Shown here: piece by piece, positions 36,247-45,279 of the stretch
Numbering within the stretch: the stretch's first letter is position 1
Layout: each line of letters opens with the position of its first letter
Assembly: GCA_009911035.1 (NCBI GenBank)
Contig: QXWO01000026.1
Span: 1 to 64,000, forward strand
Length of the DNA stretch: 64,000 nt
Reading direction: 5' to 3'
Source: Lachnospiraceae bacterium
GTDB taxonomy: Bacteria; Bacillota; Clostridia; Lachnospirales; Lachnospiraceae
Translations under genes and position numbers: made by a program
Notes under the pieces: generated by a model
Database searches by the model: none
What the model saw: the letters and a program-made list of their open reading frames with translations, nothing else
What the model was told of the DNA's origin: nothing

Positions 36247-39053
36247 ATGGTGGGACGAAAGACTGGTTTAGGAATAAAAATAATAGCTATATTAACAGCA
36301 TCAATTGTGATAGGAATAGTACTGCTGGTGGGAGTATATGCATTGCCTGTAGAAGAAATGAAGAAAAACGCGCAGCGTTCCATAGAGCTTTATGATTATG
36401 AGGGGGCTTATCCCCAACTTATGACAGGATACAAGCTCTCTCAATTGGATAATATTACAGATGCTACAATGATACTTAATGCGATATTTCCCGGGACAGG
36501 CAGTATTGTAAGAGATGCCATGCAGAATTATCAGATAACATACAGAGGAAAACATCAACACCAGGTAGATACGCTAACAGATTATGCCAATGATTTGCCA
36601 GGAGAATTTGATAAGATGGGTTATCCCAGATATTGGCATGGATATCTTGTGATTTTGAAACCATTGTTGTTGTTTTTTGATATCAGTGATATTAGAATGA
36701 TTAATATGCTTTTACAGATGAGCTTATTTATATATATCATTTGTCTGATGATTCAGAAGCAGCTTAATAGGTTTATTTTGCCATTTGTATTTGCAGTATT
36801 TATGATAAATCCACTGGCAACAGCGGTTTCGTTTCAGTTTTCAACTGTATATTATATCATGCTTTTGTCTGTTTTATATATTTTAAAAAAGGATATATTA
36901 GAAAAAGAAGAAGAAATCATATTTTTTTTGCTGATTGGGATTGTGACAGCATATCTGGATTTTTTGACATTTCCATTGGTTGCATTATATTTTCCTATGA
37001 TTTTTATATTTATGAAAGAAGACTCATGGAAAAAAAGTGTAAAACAGTTGTACATATGTAGTTTAATCTGGATATTAGGATATACAGGCATGTGGGCCGG
37101 AAAGTGGCTGATTGGCAGCATACTGACAGGTGAGAATATTGTTAAAAACGCTATGTTAAGGAGCGCCTATTACGTGGGGGGGGGGTAAGACAGGAAATTA
37201 CATACTCCCAGATTATATGGAAAAACATCCGACCATTGATAAAATGGCCGGTTGTGCTGGCTGGTGCAGGTGCTTCAGCTAGATTACTGTTACAACTGGC
37301 CAAATGTCGAAGGATAAAAGAACATTTAGGCAGAGAATGGGGAATACCGTTTGGGATAATGGCTTTTGCGCCGGTTGTCTGGTATATAGCTTTGGGATCC
37401 CACAGCTACATACATTACTGGTTTACCTATCGGGAATTATGTGTTAGTATATTTGCACTGCTTACCTGTCTGGTCAAAATGCAGGATGGCATATCAGAAA
37501 AGGATGCCATAAAACGTACAAAAGCTGAATTTACATATTTGAAAAGAGTATGTAAAAAAGTTACTTGTAAGCAGATGGCCAGGATCGGTAATGTAGCATT
37601 TATTATTACAATGCTTCCTGTAGCATATTTATCTTTTGTAAATAGAGCTTCAGGAGATGATTATGGGTATGGTGTAAAAACCAGAGCGGCATGGTGTATC
37701 TCCCATTCCTTCATGGAAGTATTGAAAGCCGCCTGTCAGACGGTGGAAGAATACTATTATAGCTGGCAGGGAACATGGTTCAGCGTATTTCTTTTTTCAC
37801 TGCAGCCGGAAGTATTTAGCGAAAAGGCATATGTGATAACTGCTTTTTTAATGCTGTCTTTTTGGATTGGAAGCACTATTTTACTTTTTAGGCAGTTGCT
37901 TTACAAAGAGTTAGGATTAAATAAATGGAGTAGTGTTCTGATTACTACTTTGTTTTTAACAATAAACATACAATTTATCCCGAGTACAAAATCATCAATT
38001 TTCTGGTATAATGGAACCATTCATTATATGCTTCCATTTTCCATGTGTCAAATTTTGTTAGTCTGTTTTTTGCATTATAGGAAAGATTACAAATTTACCT
38101 ATATAGCAGGCATAACAGTAATAATGTTCCTTTTGGGAGGCTCGAATTATCAGACGGCTTTATTTGCATTGATAGCAGCCGCATATACTATAATTGTAAA
38201 TTATTCCGGGCAAAAAGATAAGCGTATATTTACACTGATTATTCCAATAATGATGGAAGTTTTCGGATTAATTATTAGCATGAAAGCGCCCGGAAACAGG
38301 GTAAGGGGTGGAGAACAATTTGGTTTTTCCATGACAAAAGGAATTAAAGCAATAGAAGCTTCTTTTATCGCTGGCATTAAGGATATTGTGGGATATTGCA
38401 AGGAAAAACCATTAGTCATTGTTGGTCTGCTTTTGCTGTTCTTAATTATGGCAGGAGCATTTAAAAAAATGGAAGAAGAAAAAAACAGATTTTTTTTATT
38501 TGTTCATCCATTGATTTCCATTATAGCATTATTCTGTATTTATTGTGCAATGCAGACGCCTGCGATTTATGCGGATGTAGCTGTTTCCGGAGGGGTTTAC
38601 AATACAAACTATCAGGTATTTTTGCTGACCTTTAGCGGAATATTACTAATTGCAGCAAAGAAACTGGCGGACAAAAGCAGACTTTCATATCGGGAATTTA
38701 ATATAAAGCTTTTATTGCCAGGGATATTTTTTTGTTTTATAACATCAGCAGTATGTAGAAGTAATATGAAAGAAAGTACTTTATGGGTATGCCTGACATA
38801 TATCACAAGTGGTCAGGCATCTGAATACAAAGAACAAATGGAATTACAAACCAGATTATTAATGGATGAAAATGCTCGGGATGTTGTTATTCCATTTGTC
38901 AATGATGTGCAGGGACCACTAATGCAGATGCCGGTTACTGATGACCCTGATGCATGGACAAACGTAGTAACAGCGCAGTTTTATGGGAAAAATAGTGTAA
39001 AAGCCATGTCAAGATTGAAATGGCAGGAGTTATATGGAAACGAAAAGAATTGA
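36247..39053 (+). pseudogene. Long polytopic membrane protein gene broken at a G10 tract (probably phase-variable)
   Basis: The first part (36247-37188) encodes 313 residues with an N-terminal helix and a helix cluster (about 155-260) and stops right behind the G10 run. The remainder continues in another frame. One added G (or two fewer) gives GGGVRQEITYSQIIWKN with no stop and a 935-residue product. That product looks like two membrane modules in a row. The first, GT-C-like, ends near WYIALGSHSYIHYWFTYR; the second starts near MARIGNVAF (37575) and contains GDDYGYG and WQGTWFSVFLFSLQ, resembling DUF6056-type proteins. The second module could also be made alone from an internal start. No other defects are seen. 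AT-rich; AAGGAAGAG precedes the ATG. Confidence 0.7.
37176..37185 (+). repeat. Poly-G tract (G10) at the frameshift point
   Basis: Ten Gs directly before a TAA. G11 or G8 would join the frames upstream and downstream into one of 935 codons. It is the longest homopolymer G run in the window. Confidence 0.85.
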
Positions 39054-39080
39054 GATACAAAAGATGGGAGGAGAAACGGC

Positions 39081-40136
39081 ATGCTGGAAATGGTAAAGGC
39101 TGCGGAGCATGATCTGCTCCATTACCCGAAGCGGAAACCAGGATATGGTTTTAAAAGGATAATAAAAAAAATGACCGGGCGGAAGGTGGAGCCGCCGGAT
39201 AAAATTAACTGGCCGAATGGCCTTCTGGCCAAAGGTCTTATGGATTATTATATGGAGCACAAAAATTCAGAGGAAGCAAGGGTGATTGTGGACTGCCTTA
39301 AACAGTATTATGACCGATGGATAAGGCGCGGCTGTAAAATGTATTACCTTGACGATGCGTTCAGCGGCCTTACGCTCATCGACCTGCACCAGATTACGGG
39401 CGAGGAAAAATATAAAAAGGCCGCCGATGCCATGGCTAAATATCTTTTTAACCATGAGACGGACGACAGGGGATCGCTTCCTTACCGTCCAAACCAGAAA
39501 AACGGTTACATCTTTGCGGACACAATTGGAATAGTATGCCCTTTTCTGTGTAAATACGGCAGTACATACGGCGATATGAATGCTGTGAATCTGGCAGTAA
39601 CCCAGATACAGAATTTTATTGAAATGGGGATGGATGCGAAGACAGGGCTTCCTTATCATGGATATCAGGAAGAAAGCGGGGTAAAATATGGTATTATCGG
39701 ATGGGGGCGGGCGGCAGGCTGGCTGATGATAGGCATGTCGGAAACCCTTGCCTGTCTGGAAAACACCAGGCCAAGCTATGAAGTGATTAAACAGGCATAC
39801 AGGCGTCTGGTAGATAAGGTGGAGGCTTACCAGCTTCCAAACGGGCTTTATAGCTGGCAGCTTAGCGCGAAGGAAGGCCCGGCGGATACTTCCGCCACGG
39901 CAATGATCCTTTATTCTGTTGCAAAGTCCCTGAACACGAAAACACTGATAGGGATTCACAGATCCCGGATGGTGCGGGGGAGAGACGCCCTGCTGGGAAT
40001 GGTGGAAGAGGGCAGGATTGGGAACTGCCTGGCGGAATGTCAGGGGTTTTCCATGTATCCCCAGATTTATGGAAGCTATCCGTGGTCGCTGGGGCCGGCG
40101 TTGTCGTTGTTTGTGGCGGCGGAAGAAATAAATTAA
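39081..40136 (+). CDS. GH88/GH105-like (alpha/alpha)6-barrel protein, unsaturated uronyl hydrolase family
   Basis: A 351-residue protein built of repeated helical hairpins. LDDAFSGLTL (about 90), FADTIGIVCPFLCKYG (about 145), GWGRAAGWLMIGMSE (about 205) and ADTSATAMIL (about 270) correspond to conserved blocks of unsaturated glucuronyl/galacturonyl hydrolases, including the catalytic Asp region. There is no signal peptide, so it would be cytoplasmic. That is odd in a biosynthetic operon: it could trim or edit intermediates, salvage lyase products, or have lost hydrolysis. GGGAGGAG precedes the ATG. Confidence 0.8.
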   Translation: MLEMVKAAEHDLLHYPKRKPGYGFKRIIKKMTGRKVEPPDKINWPNGLLAKGLMDYYMEHKNSEEARVIVDCLKQYYDRWIRRGCKMYYLDDAFSGLTLIDLHQITGEEKYKKAADAMAKYLFNHETDDRGSLPYRPNQKNGYIFADTIGIVCPFLCKYGSTYGDMNAVNLAVTQIQNFIEMGMDAKTGLPYHGYQEESGVKYGIIGWGRAAGWLMIGMSETLACLENTRPSYEVIKQAYRRLVDKVEAYQLPNGLYSWQLSAKEGPADTSATAMILYSVAKSLNTKTLIGIHRSRMVRGRDALLGMVEEGRIGNCLAECQGFSMYPQIYGSYPWSLGPALSLFVAAEEIN

Positions 40137-40151
40137 GGGACAGAGACTTTT

Positions 40152-41660
40152 ATGTTATTTAATTCCATTGATTTTTTAATATTTTTTCCTGTTGTTTTGC
40201 TGATGTATTTTGTGCTCCCCTGTAGGATGCGTTATATTTGGCTGCTTGCTGCCAGTTACTTTTTCTATATGTGCTGGAATCCATATTATATTGTGTTGAT
40301 TCTGCTCTCTACAATCATAACTTATATATGCGGGAGGGCTGTAGAAAGTATAAGGGACAGGGCAAGCCTTGAAAGCGGAAGACAGAGGAAATGGATGAAA
40401 TTGGTCATTGCCGTGGGAATTGCACTGAACATTGTCATGCTGGTTTATTTCAAATATACAAACTTCCTGATACATTCTATTAACCGGGGTTTGGAAGTAT
40501 TTAGCGTAGGAAAATTAGATGAAGTCAGTATTTTACTTCCAGTGGGAATCTCTTTTTATATTTTTCAGGCGCTGGGATACATGATAGATGTGTACCGGGG
40601 GACAATTGAGGCAGAAAGGAATTTCCTGAAATACGCCCTGTTCGTTTCATTCTTTCCACAGTTGGTTGCCGGCCCCATTGAACGGTCGGGGAACCTGCTT
40701 AATCAGATTAAAAGTGAAGCATCACATAAGCTGTGGGATTATCAGAGAGTGACTTCCGGTTTTGTCATTATGCTTTGGGGTTATTTCTTAAAGGTAGTCA
40801 TTGCAGACAGAGCGGCGGTTTTGGTTAATACGGTATTTGATGGATTTGAAGGATATGGAATGGTGGCTCTTGGAACAGGCGCGGCGGCATTTGCCATACA
40901 GATTTACTGCGACTTTTCTGGATATTCCATGATTGCCATAGGAGCTGCAAGGGTTCTGGGGTTTCAGCTTATGGAAAATTTTAATACGCCGTATTTTGCG
41001 GTTTCTATTGTGGACTTCTGGCGGAGATGGCATATCAGCCTAAGCACATGGTTCCGGGATTATCTTTATATACCGCTGGGGGGCAGCAGGTGCAGCAAAC
41101 TAAAGAAATACAGAAATATTCTGATTACATTCGGTGTCAGCGGTCTGTGGCACGGGGCCGACTGGACCTATGCTGTATGGGGGCTTCTTCATGGATTTTA
41201 CCAGATTGCTGAAAAAGAACTTACGCCTCTGGTACAGAAAATCAACGGTAAATGCCATACAAAAACAGATTCTTTCGGGTATAAATTTTTTAAGGGGCTG
41301 GTAACTTTTGTACTGATAGATATTGCATGGATTTTTTTCAGGGCGGATTCGCTGGGACAGGCAGTACACTATATAAAGCGCATGGTTACGTACCGCGACT
41401 GGTGGTCGTTATTTAACCAGCAAATATACATGCTGGGGCTGGACGTTAAGGAAATGCATATTTTAGGGTTTGGAATTTTTATGCTGGTTCTTGTGGAACT
41501 GATAAAGTATAAAAAAGGAGAATTGCTGGATGTAAGTTTACAGAGACAGTGGATTGTTTTCCGGTGGGGCGTTTTGCTGATGCTGATTTTTACATGCGTT
41601 GTTTTTGGATACTATGGCCCGGGGTTTGATTCCGCACAGTTTATTTATTTCCAGTTTTAG
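40152..41660 (+). CDS. MBOAT-family O-acyltransferase (AlgI/DltB-like), second copy
   Basis: A 502-residue integral membrane protein with about ten or more helices. VDFWRRWHISLSTWFRDY (about 287-304) and SGLWHGADWTYAVWG (about 330-344) hold the invariant family residues, including the active-site His. It probably carries acetyl groups to the outside. The SGNH-like gene behind it would finish the transfer, the same pairing as in the antisense operon at 12200-14780 but with clearly different sequence, so two O-acylation routes exist. GGGACAGAG lies before the ATG. Confidence 0.92.
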   Translation: MLFNSIDFLIFFPVVLLMYFVLPCRMRYIWLLAASYFFYMCWNPYYIVLILLSTIITYICGRAVESIRDRASLESGRQRKWMKLVIAVGIALNIVMLVYFKYTNFLIHSINRGLEVFSVGKLDEVSILLPVGISFYIFQALGYMIDVYRGTIEAERNFLKYALFVSFFPQLVAGPIERSGNLLNQIKSEASHKLWDYQRVTSGFVIMLWGYFLKVVIADRAAVLVNTVFDGFEGYGMVALGTGAAAFAIQIYCDFSGYSMIAIGAARVLGFQLMENFNTPYFAVSIVDFWRRWHISLSTWFRDYLYIPLGGSRCSKLKKYRNILITFGVSGLWHGADWTYAVWGLLHGFYQIAEKELTPLVQKINGKCHTKTDSFGYKFFKGLVTFVLIDIAWIFFRADSLGQAVHYIKRMVTYRDWWSLFNQQIYMLGLDVKEMHILGFGIFMLVLVELIKYKKGELLDVSLQRQWIVFRWGVLLMLIFTCVVFGYYGPGFDSAQFIYFQF

Positions 41661-41687
41661 AGCAGCTTTTAAACACATTTTTAGAAA

Positions 41688-43193
41688 ATGATTGCAGGAG
41701 ACAGACCGTATAGAGCAATGGATAAAAAAAGTTATTGCAACATAATGAAAATAGTCTTATTTCTGTCGCTGACACTGGGCATGCTGTCCGGCATTCTCAG
41801 AATCTTCAATTACAAGGAGACCGGGGGAGGCGGAGGATGGCAGCGCTTTTATCAAATGGATGAGGAATGCGCTGATGTGTTTTTTTTCGGAAGCAGTCAT
41901 GCCCACTGCACGATTGACCACGGGATTTTGTGGGAAGATTATGGGTTGGCAGGCTATACGCTTTCAGCCGGCTCACAAATGATAGACAGCACTTGCTATT
42001 TTATAAAAGAAACATTGCGGACGAAAAAGCCGAAAGTGATTGTGGTGGAAATGCTGGGAATGACAGGCGGTGAGATTGTAAACTCCGACGCGGATATATA
42101 CAGGAATGTCCTTGGAATGAAATGGTCTGCTAACTATGGAGAGTACATGAAATATCTGTCTGAAAATATGAATATGGGGCGCCAGCAGGAACAGGAGATT
42201 TACTTTAAGATACCTGTGGTACATTCCCGGTATGCAGAACTTACCCGGAATGATTTTGAGGACAGTATTCCTTTTATGGTGGGGTACAGAGGAAGCTATG
42301 AGAGAGAGTCTTTTGAAAAGCCGGAGATAAATGGTATTAAGGAAACCGCAGATTTGAATCCCCAAAGACTGGAAATGCTCAAGGAAATAATTGATACGGC
42401 AAATGCGCATCATGTGCCTGTCGTTCTTTTTGCTTCGCCGTTTGTGTTGTCTGCGGAAAAACAGATGCAGTTTAATGCAGTAGAGGCATTTGCCCGGCAG
42501 CAGGGGGTTCCGTTTATTAATTATAATAATTTATATGATGAAATTGCCATTGATTTTGAAACCGATTTCAGGGATATGGAGCATGTAAACAATTATGGTG
42601 CGGCTAAAGTTACCAGACATATGGCAGAATATTTGAAAGAAAATTATGAAATAGCAGACAGAAGGGGGAGCAAAGGATATGAATTGTGGGAGGATAACGC
42701 TCTATATTTGAGAAATAAAGTGCTTGCACACAAGTTGGAACAGGCGCAGGATATTCATGAATATCTTGAGATTATTTCCGGAATGGAAGACGGACAGACA
42801 GTAATTTTGGCCCTTACAGGAAATTACAAGGTTTTGGGTGAGGTATATCTGGACGGACTGGCGAAGCTTGGTATCAATAAGGAAGAGTATGAGGCTGGCG
42901 GCGTCTGGATTTTTAAAGACGGAAAAAGAGAACTTTACTTTCCGGGAAGCGGGTATTATTATTGTATGAATACAGACAATGATGAAATCCATGTGGAATC
43001 TGTTATACAGGAAGCAGAGGGTGAGTTAAAAGAAAAGGCCCGCATACTGATTGGCGGAAAGGACTATGCCATGGTCGAGAATGGCGTAAATATAGTTGTG
43101 TATAATGAAACGGTCAGCCAGTTGATTGATGCAGCGGGAGATAATGTCTATCTGGGACTTGAGATGGAGCATTGTGATAAGGAAGAGGAATAG
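41688..43193 (+). CDS. SGNH/DltD-like protein partnered with MBOAT
   Basis: A 501-residue protein with one N-terminal membrane helix (about 19-38) and an outward body. FFFGSSHAHCTID (about 65) is the nucleophile-Ser block, and DMEHVNNYGAAKV near residue 305 is the Asp-His block of the SGNH fold. The C-terminal about 150 residues form an extra domain of unknown type (ALTGNYKVLGEVYLDGLAKLG). It should transfer acyl groups delivered by the MBOAT upstream to a glycan. The start is uncertain: 41688 has no good ribosome-binding site, and the ATG at 41718 is the alternative. It ends four bases before the next GT11. Confidence 0.75.
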   Translation: MIAGDRPYRAMDKKSYCNIMKIVLFLSLTLGMLSGILRIFNYKETGGGGGWQRFYQMDEECADVFFFGSSHAHCTIDHGILWEDYGLAGYTLSAGSQMIDSTCYFIKETLRTKKPKVIVVEMLGMTGGEIVNSDADIYRNVLGMKWSANYGEYMKYLSENMNMGRQQEQEIYFKIPVVHSRYAELTRNDFEDSIPFMVGYRGSYERESFEKPEINGIKETADLNPQRLEMLKEIIDTANAHHVPVVLFASPFVLSAEKQMQFNAVEAFARQQGVPFINYNNLYDEIAIDFETDFRDMEHVNNYGAAKVTRHMAEYLKENYEIADRRGSKGYELWEDNALYLRNKVLAHKLEQAQDIHEYLEIISGMEDGQTVILALTGNYKVLGEVYLDGLAKLGINKEEYEAGGVWIFKDGKRELYFPGSGYYYCMNTDNDEIHVESVIQEAEGELKEKARILIGGKDYAMVENGVNIVVYNETVSQLIDAAGDNVYLGLEMEHCDKEEE

Positions 43194-43196
43194 GAT

Positions 43197-44093
43197 ATGA
43201 TTATTATCCAGGCAGCAGGAGGCTTGGGAAACCAGCTCCAGCAATATGCATTATACAGAAAATTTGTCAGAATGGGAAAGGAAGCCAGACTGGATCTTTC
43301 ATGGTTTTCCGATGAAAATCAAAAAGAAGTATTGAAAAAAAGAGAGCTGGAACTGGCATATTTTGACAGATTGATTTATGAAACCTGCCATCCGGAGGAT
43401 AAGATAAGGCTGATTGGATCGAATACCCTTTCCGGAAGACTGCGGCGGAAACTGATGCCCTTTACTGTGCACTGGTTTAAGGAAAGCGGGATGTATCATC
43501 CAGAGATTTTTGACTTTGAGGACATGTATATAAGCGGGTATTTTGCCTGCGAAAAATATTACAGCGATATTTTGTATGACTTGAGAGAGAAGATACAATT
43601 TCCGGTCAGCAGCAATCCCTTAAACAGAGAGATGGCACAGGCAATGAAGGAGAGAAATTCTGTCAGCGTGCACATTAGGCGGGGAGACTATTTAGACTCT
43701 GAAAATGCGGCTATGTTTGGAAACATCTGCACAGACAGGTATTATGAGACAGCAATCAACCTGGTAAGAGAACTTTCACCGGGAGCACATTTTTATTTGT
43801 TTTCGGATGATACTGCTTATGTAAGTCAGAAATACCAGGGGCCGGAGTATACGGTGGTAGATATCAATCATGGAAAAGACAGTTTTTATGACATATGGCT
43901 GATGAGTCAGTGCAGGCATAACATTTGCGCGAATTCCACGTTCAGCTTCTGGGGGGCAAGGCTGAATGGAAATGAGGACAAAATCATGATTCGCCCCACC
44001 ATCCATAAAAACAGCCAGATGTTTGTGAAAAAAGAGATGGAAGGACTGTGGCAGGGGTGGAAGTTTATTGATCCCTATGGAAAGCTGGAATAG
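43197..44093 (+). CDS. GT11 alpha-1,2-fucosyltransferase-like protein
   Basis: A 298-residue GT11 enzyme. AAGGLGNQLQQYALYRKF lies at about 6-23, with Gln in place of the usual Met-Phe pair; an intact HIRRGDY lies at 159-165; and STFSFWGARLNG near residue 245 has Phe where relatives have Trp. It should transfer fucose from GDP-fucose to a lipid-linked acceptor. GAAGAGGAATAGGAT precedes the ATG, and only three bases separate it from the preceding stop. It is one of three GT11 genes in the window that keep the catalytic motif. Confidence 0.88.
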   Translation: MIIIQAAGGLGNQLQQYALYRKFVRMGKEARLDLSWFSDENQKEVLKKRELELAYFDRLIYETCHPEDKIRLIGSNTLSGRLRRKLMPFTVHWFKESGMYHPEIFDFEDMYISGYFACEKYYSDILYDLREKIQFPVSSNPLNREMAQAMKERNSVSVHIRRGDYLDSENAAMFGNICTDRYYETAINLVRELSPGAHFYLFSDDTAYVSQKYQGPEYTVVDINHGKDSFYDIWLMSQCRHNICANSTFSFWGARLNGNEDKIMIRPTIHKNSQMFVKKEMEGLWQGWKFIDPYGKLE

Positions 44094-44106
44094 GACAGAT
44101 ACTATT

Positions 44107-45279
44107 ATGAGAACTGACAAATCATTGAGGGAGAAAACAGCATATTTAATTTTTTATCTGGGCGTGATAATTGAAATTATACTGGTGCTGATAGACAAGA
44201 GTGCCTATACGAACCCCATAGAAGGGCAGATTTTCCGTCTCACATTCCTATTATTTTTTGCTAAGGCGTGTCTGACGAAATACTCTTTTAGGGAATATGC
44301 AGTTATTGCGTTTTTCCTTACAGTGGGTGCGGTATCTTATTTTGCTACAGGAAGAAATGAGATTGTCAGGGTGGTTATGTTCATAGCTGCGTGTAAAGAT
44401 ATAGATATGGTAAAATGCCTCAAAGTGGTATTTTGGATGACACTTGCAGGGTGTCTTGCCCTTATACTGTTGTCCTTATTTGGGATATTAGGAACCGTTT
44501 CACTGACCCAGGACTATGGACGGGGAAGTGTGGAGACGAGATATGTGCTTGGGCTGGGGCATCCTAATGCACTACAGTGTATGGTTTGTGTGTTGACTAT
44601 GCTGGGGATGTATTTGTATCATGCAAAGTGGAAATGGTATTATTATGCGCTGACACTTATGGTCAATGTGTTTTTTTTCCTGCTGACAGATTCCAAAACA
44701 GGTTTTCTGGTTTCGGCAGGTGCAGTTTTTTTGTTTTTTGTGGCATCTAAGGCAAGGAACAAAATACTGACTGGAATTTTTGCAGCGGGAAATGCTGCTG
44801 TTTTTGCGGGAAGCATTGTTATTTCCATTATGTCTGCAAAGAATGCAATGTGCCTGTGGGATTACTACTGGTGGGCCAAAACGGATAGAAAAATTGAGTT
44901 TTACCTGTTTTTGGACACGATACTGACAGGAAGGCTCCATTCGTTGATTGAAACGGATAATCATGAAGGGATCATGGACACTTGGAGCCTGTTTTCCAGT
45001 CCCCAAAATGACTATTATTTTGATATGGGCTGGGTGCGGCTGTTTTACTGGTATGGCATTATCCCGGCAGTGCTGGCAGTTATTGTGCTGACAGTATTTG
45101 TGGGATATTTTATAAAAAAGAAGCGGTGGGAAGAGCTGGTTCTTTTTTCCATGACAGCCCTGTATACCATTGTGGAAGCCCATATTATTTCTGTTTATAT
45201 TGGGAGAAATTATCTGCTGTTTATTGTAGGGATGTACTGGTGGAGACTTACTGCGAAAAGGCGGGTGGAGAATGAGTAA
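44107..45279 (+). CDS. Wzy-like polysaccharide polymerase (O-antigen ligase-type membrane protein)
   Basis: A 390-residue protein of about 10-11 helices with a periplasmic-side loop after the ninth (about 250-300, including the RLHSLIETDNHEG stretch), the arrangement of Wzy/WaaL proteins. YSFREYAVI and GLGHPNALQCM are shared with the next gene, so the two are tandem paralogues. It should join flipped repeat units outside the membrane. The frame opens at 44068, but the ATG at 44107 starts at the polar N-terminus after the preceding stop. It overlaps the next gene by eight bases. Confidence 0.8.
   Translation: MRTDKSLREKTAYLIFYLGVIIEIILVLIDKSAYTNPIEGQIFRLTFLLFFAKACLTKYSFREYAVIAFFLTVGAVSYFATGRNEIVRVVMFIAACKDIDMVKCLKVVFWMTLAGCLALILLSLFGILGTVSLTQDYGRGSVETRYVLGLGHPNALQCMVCVLTMLGMYLYHAKWKWYYYALTLMVNVFFFLLTDSKTGFLVSAGAVFLFFVASKARNKILTGIFAAGNAAVFAGSIVISIMSAKNAMCLWDYYWWAKTDRKIEFYLFLDTILTGRLHSLIETDNHEGIMDTWSLFSSPQNDYYFDMGWVRLFYWYGIIPAVLAVIVLTVFVGYFIKKKRWEELVLFSMTALYTIVEAHIISVYIGRNYLLFIVGMYWWRLTAKRRVENE

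Noticed and set aside
39267-39959. 230-codon open frame on the minus strand
   Set aside because: Fully inside the GH88/GH105-like gene, whose conserved blocks are clear on the + strand.
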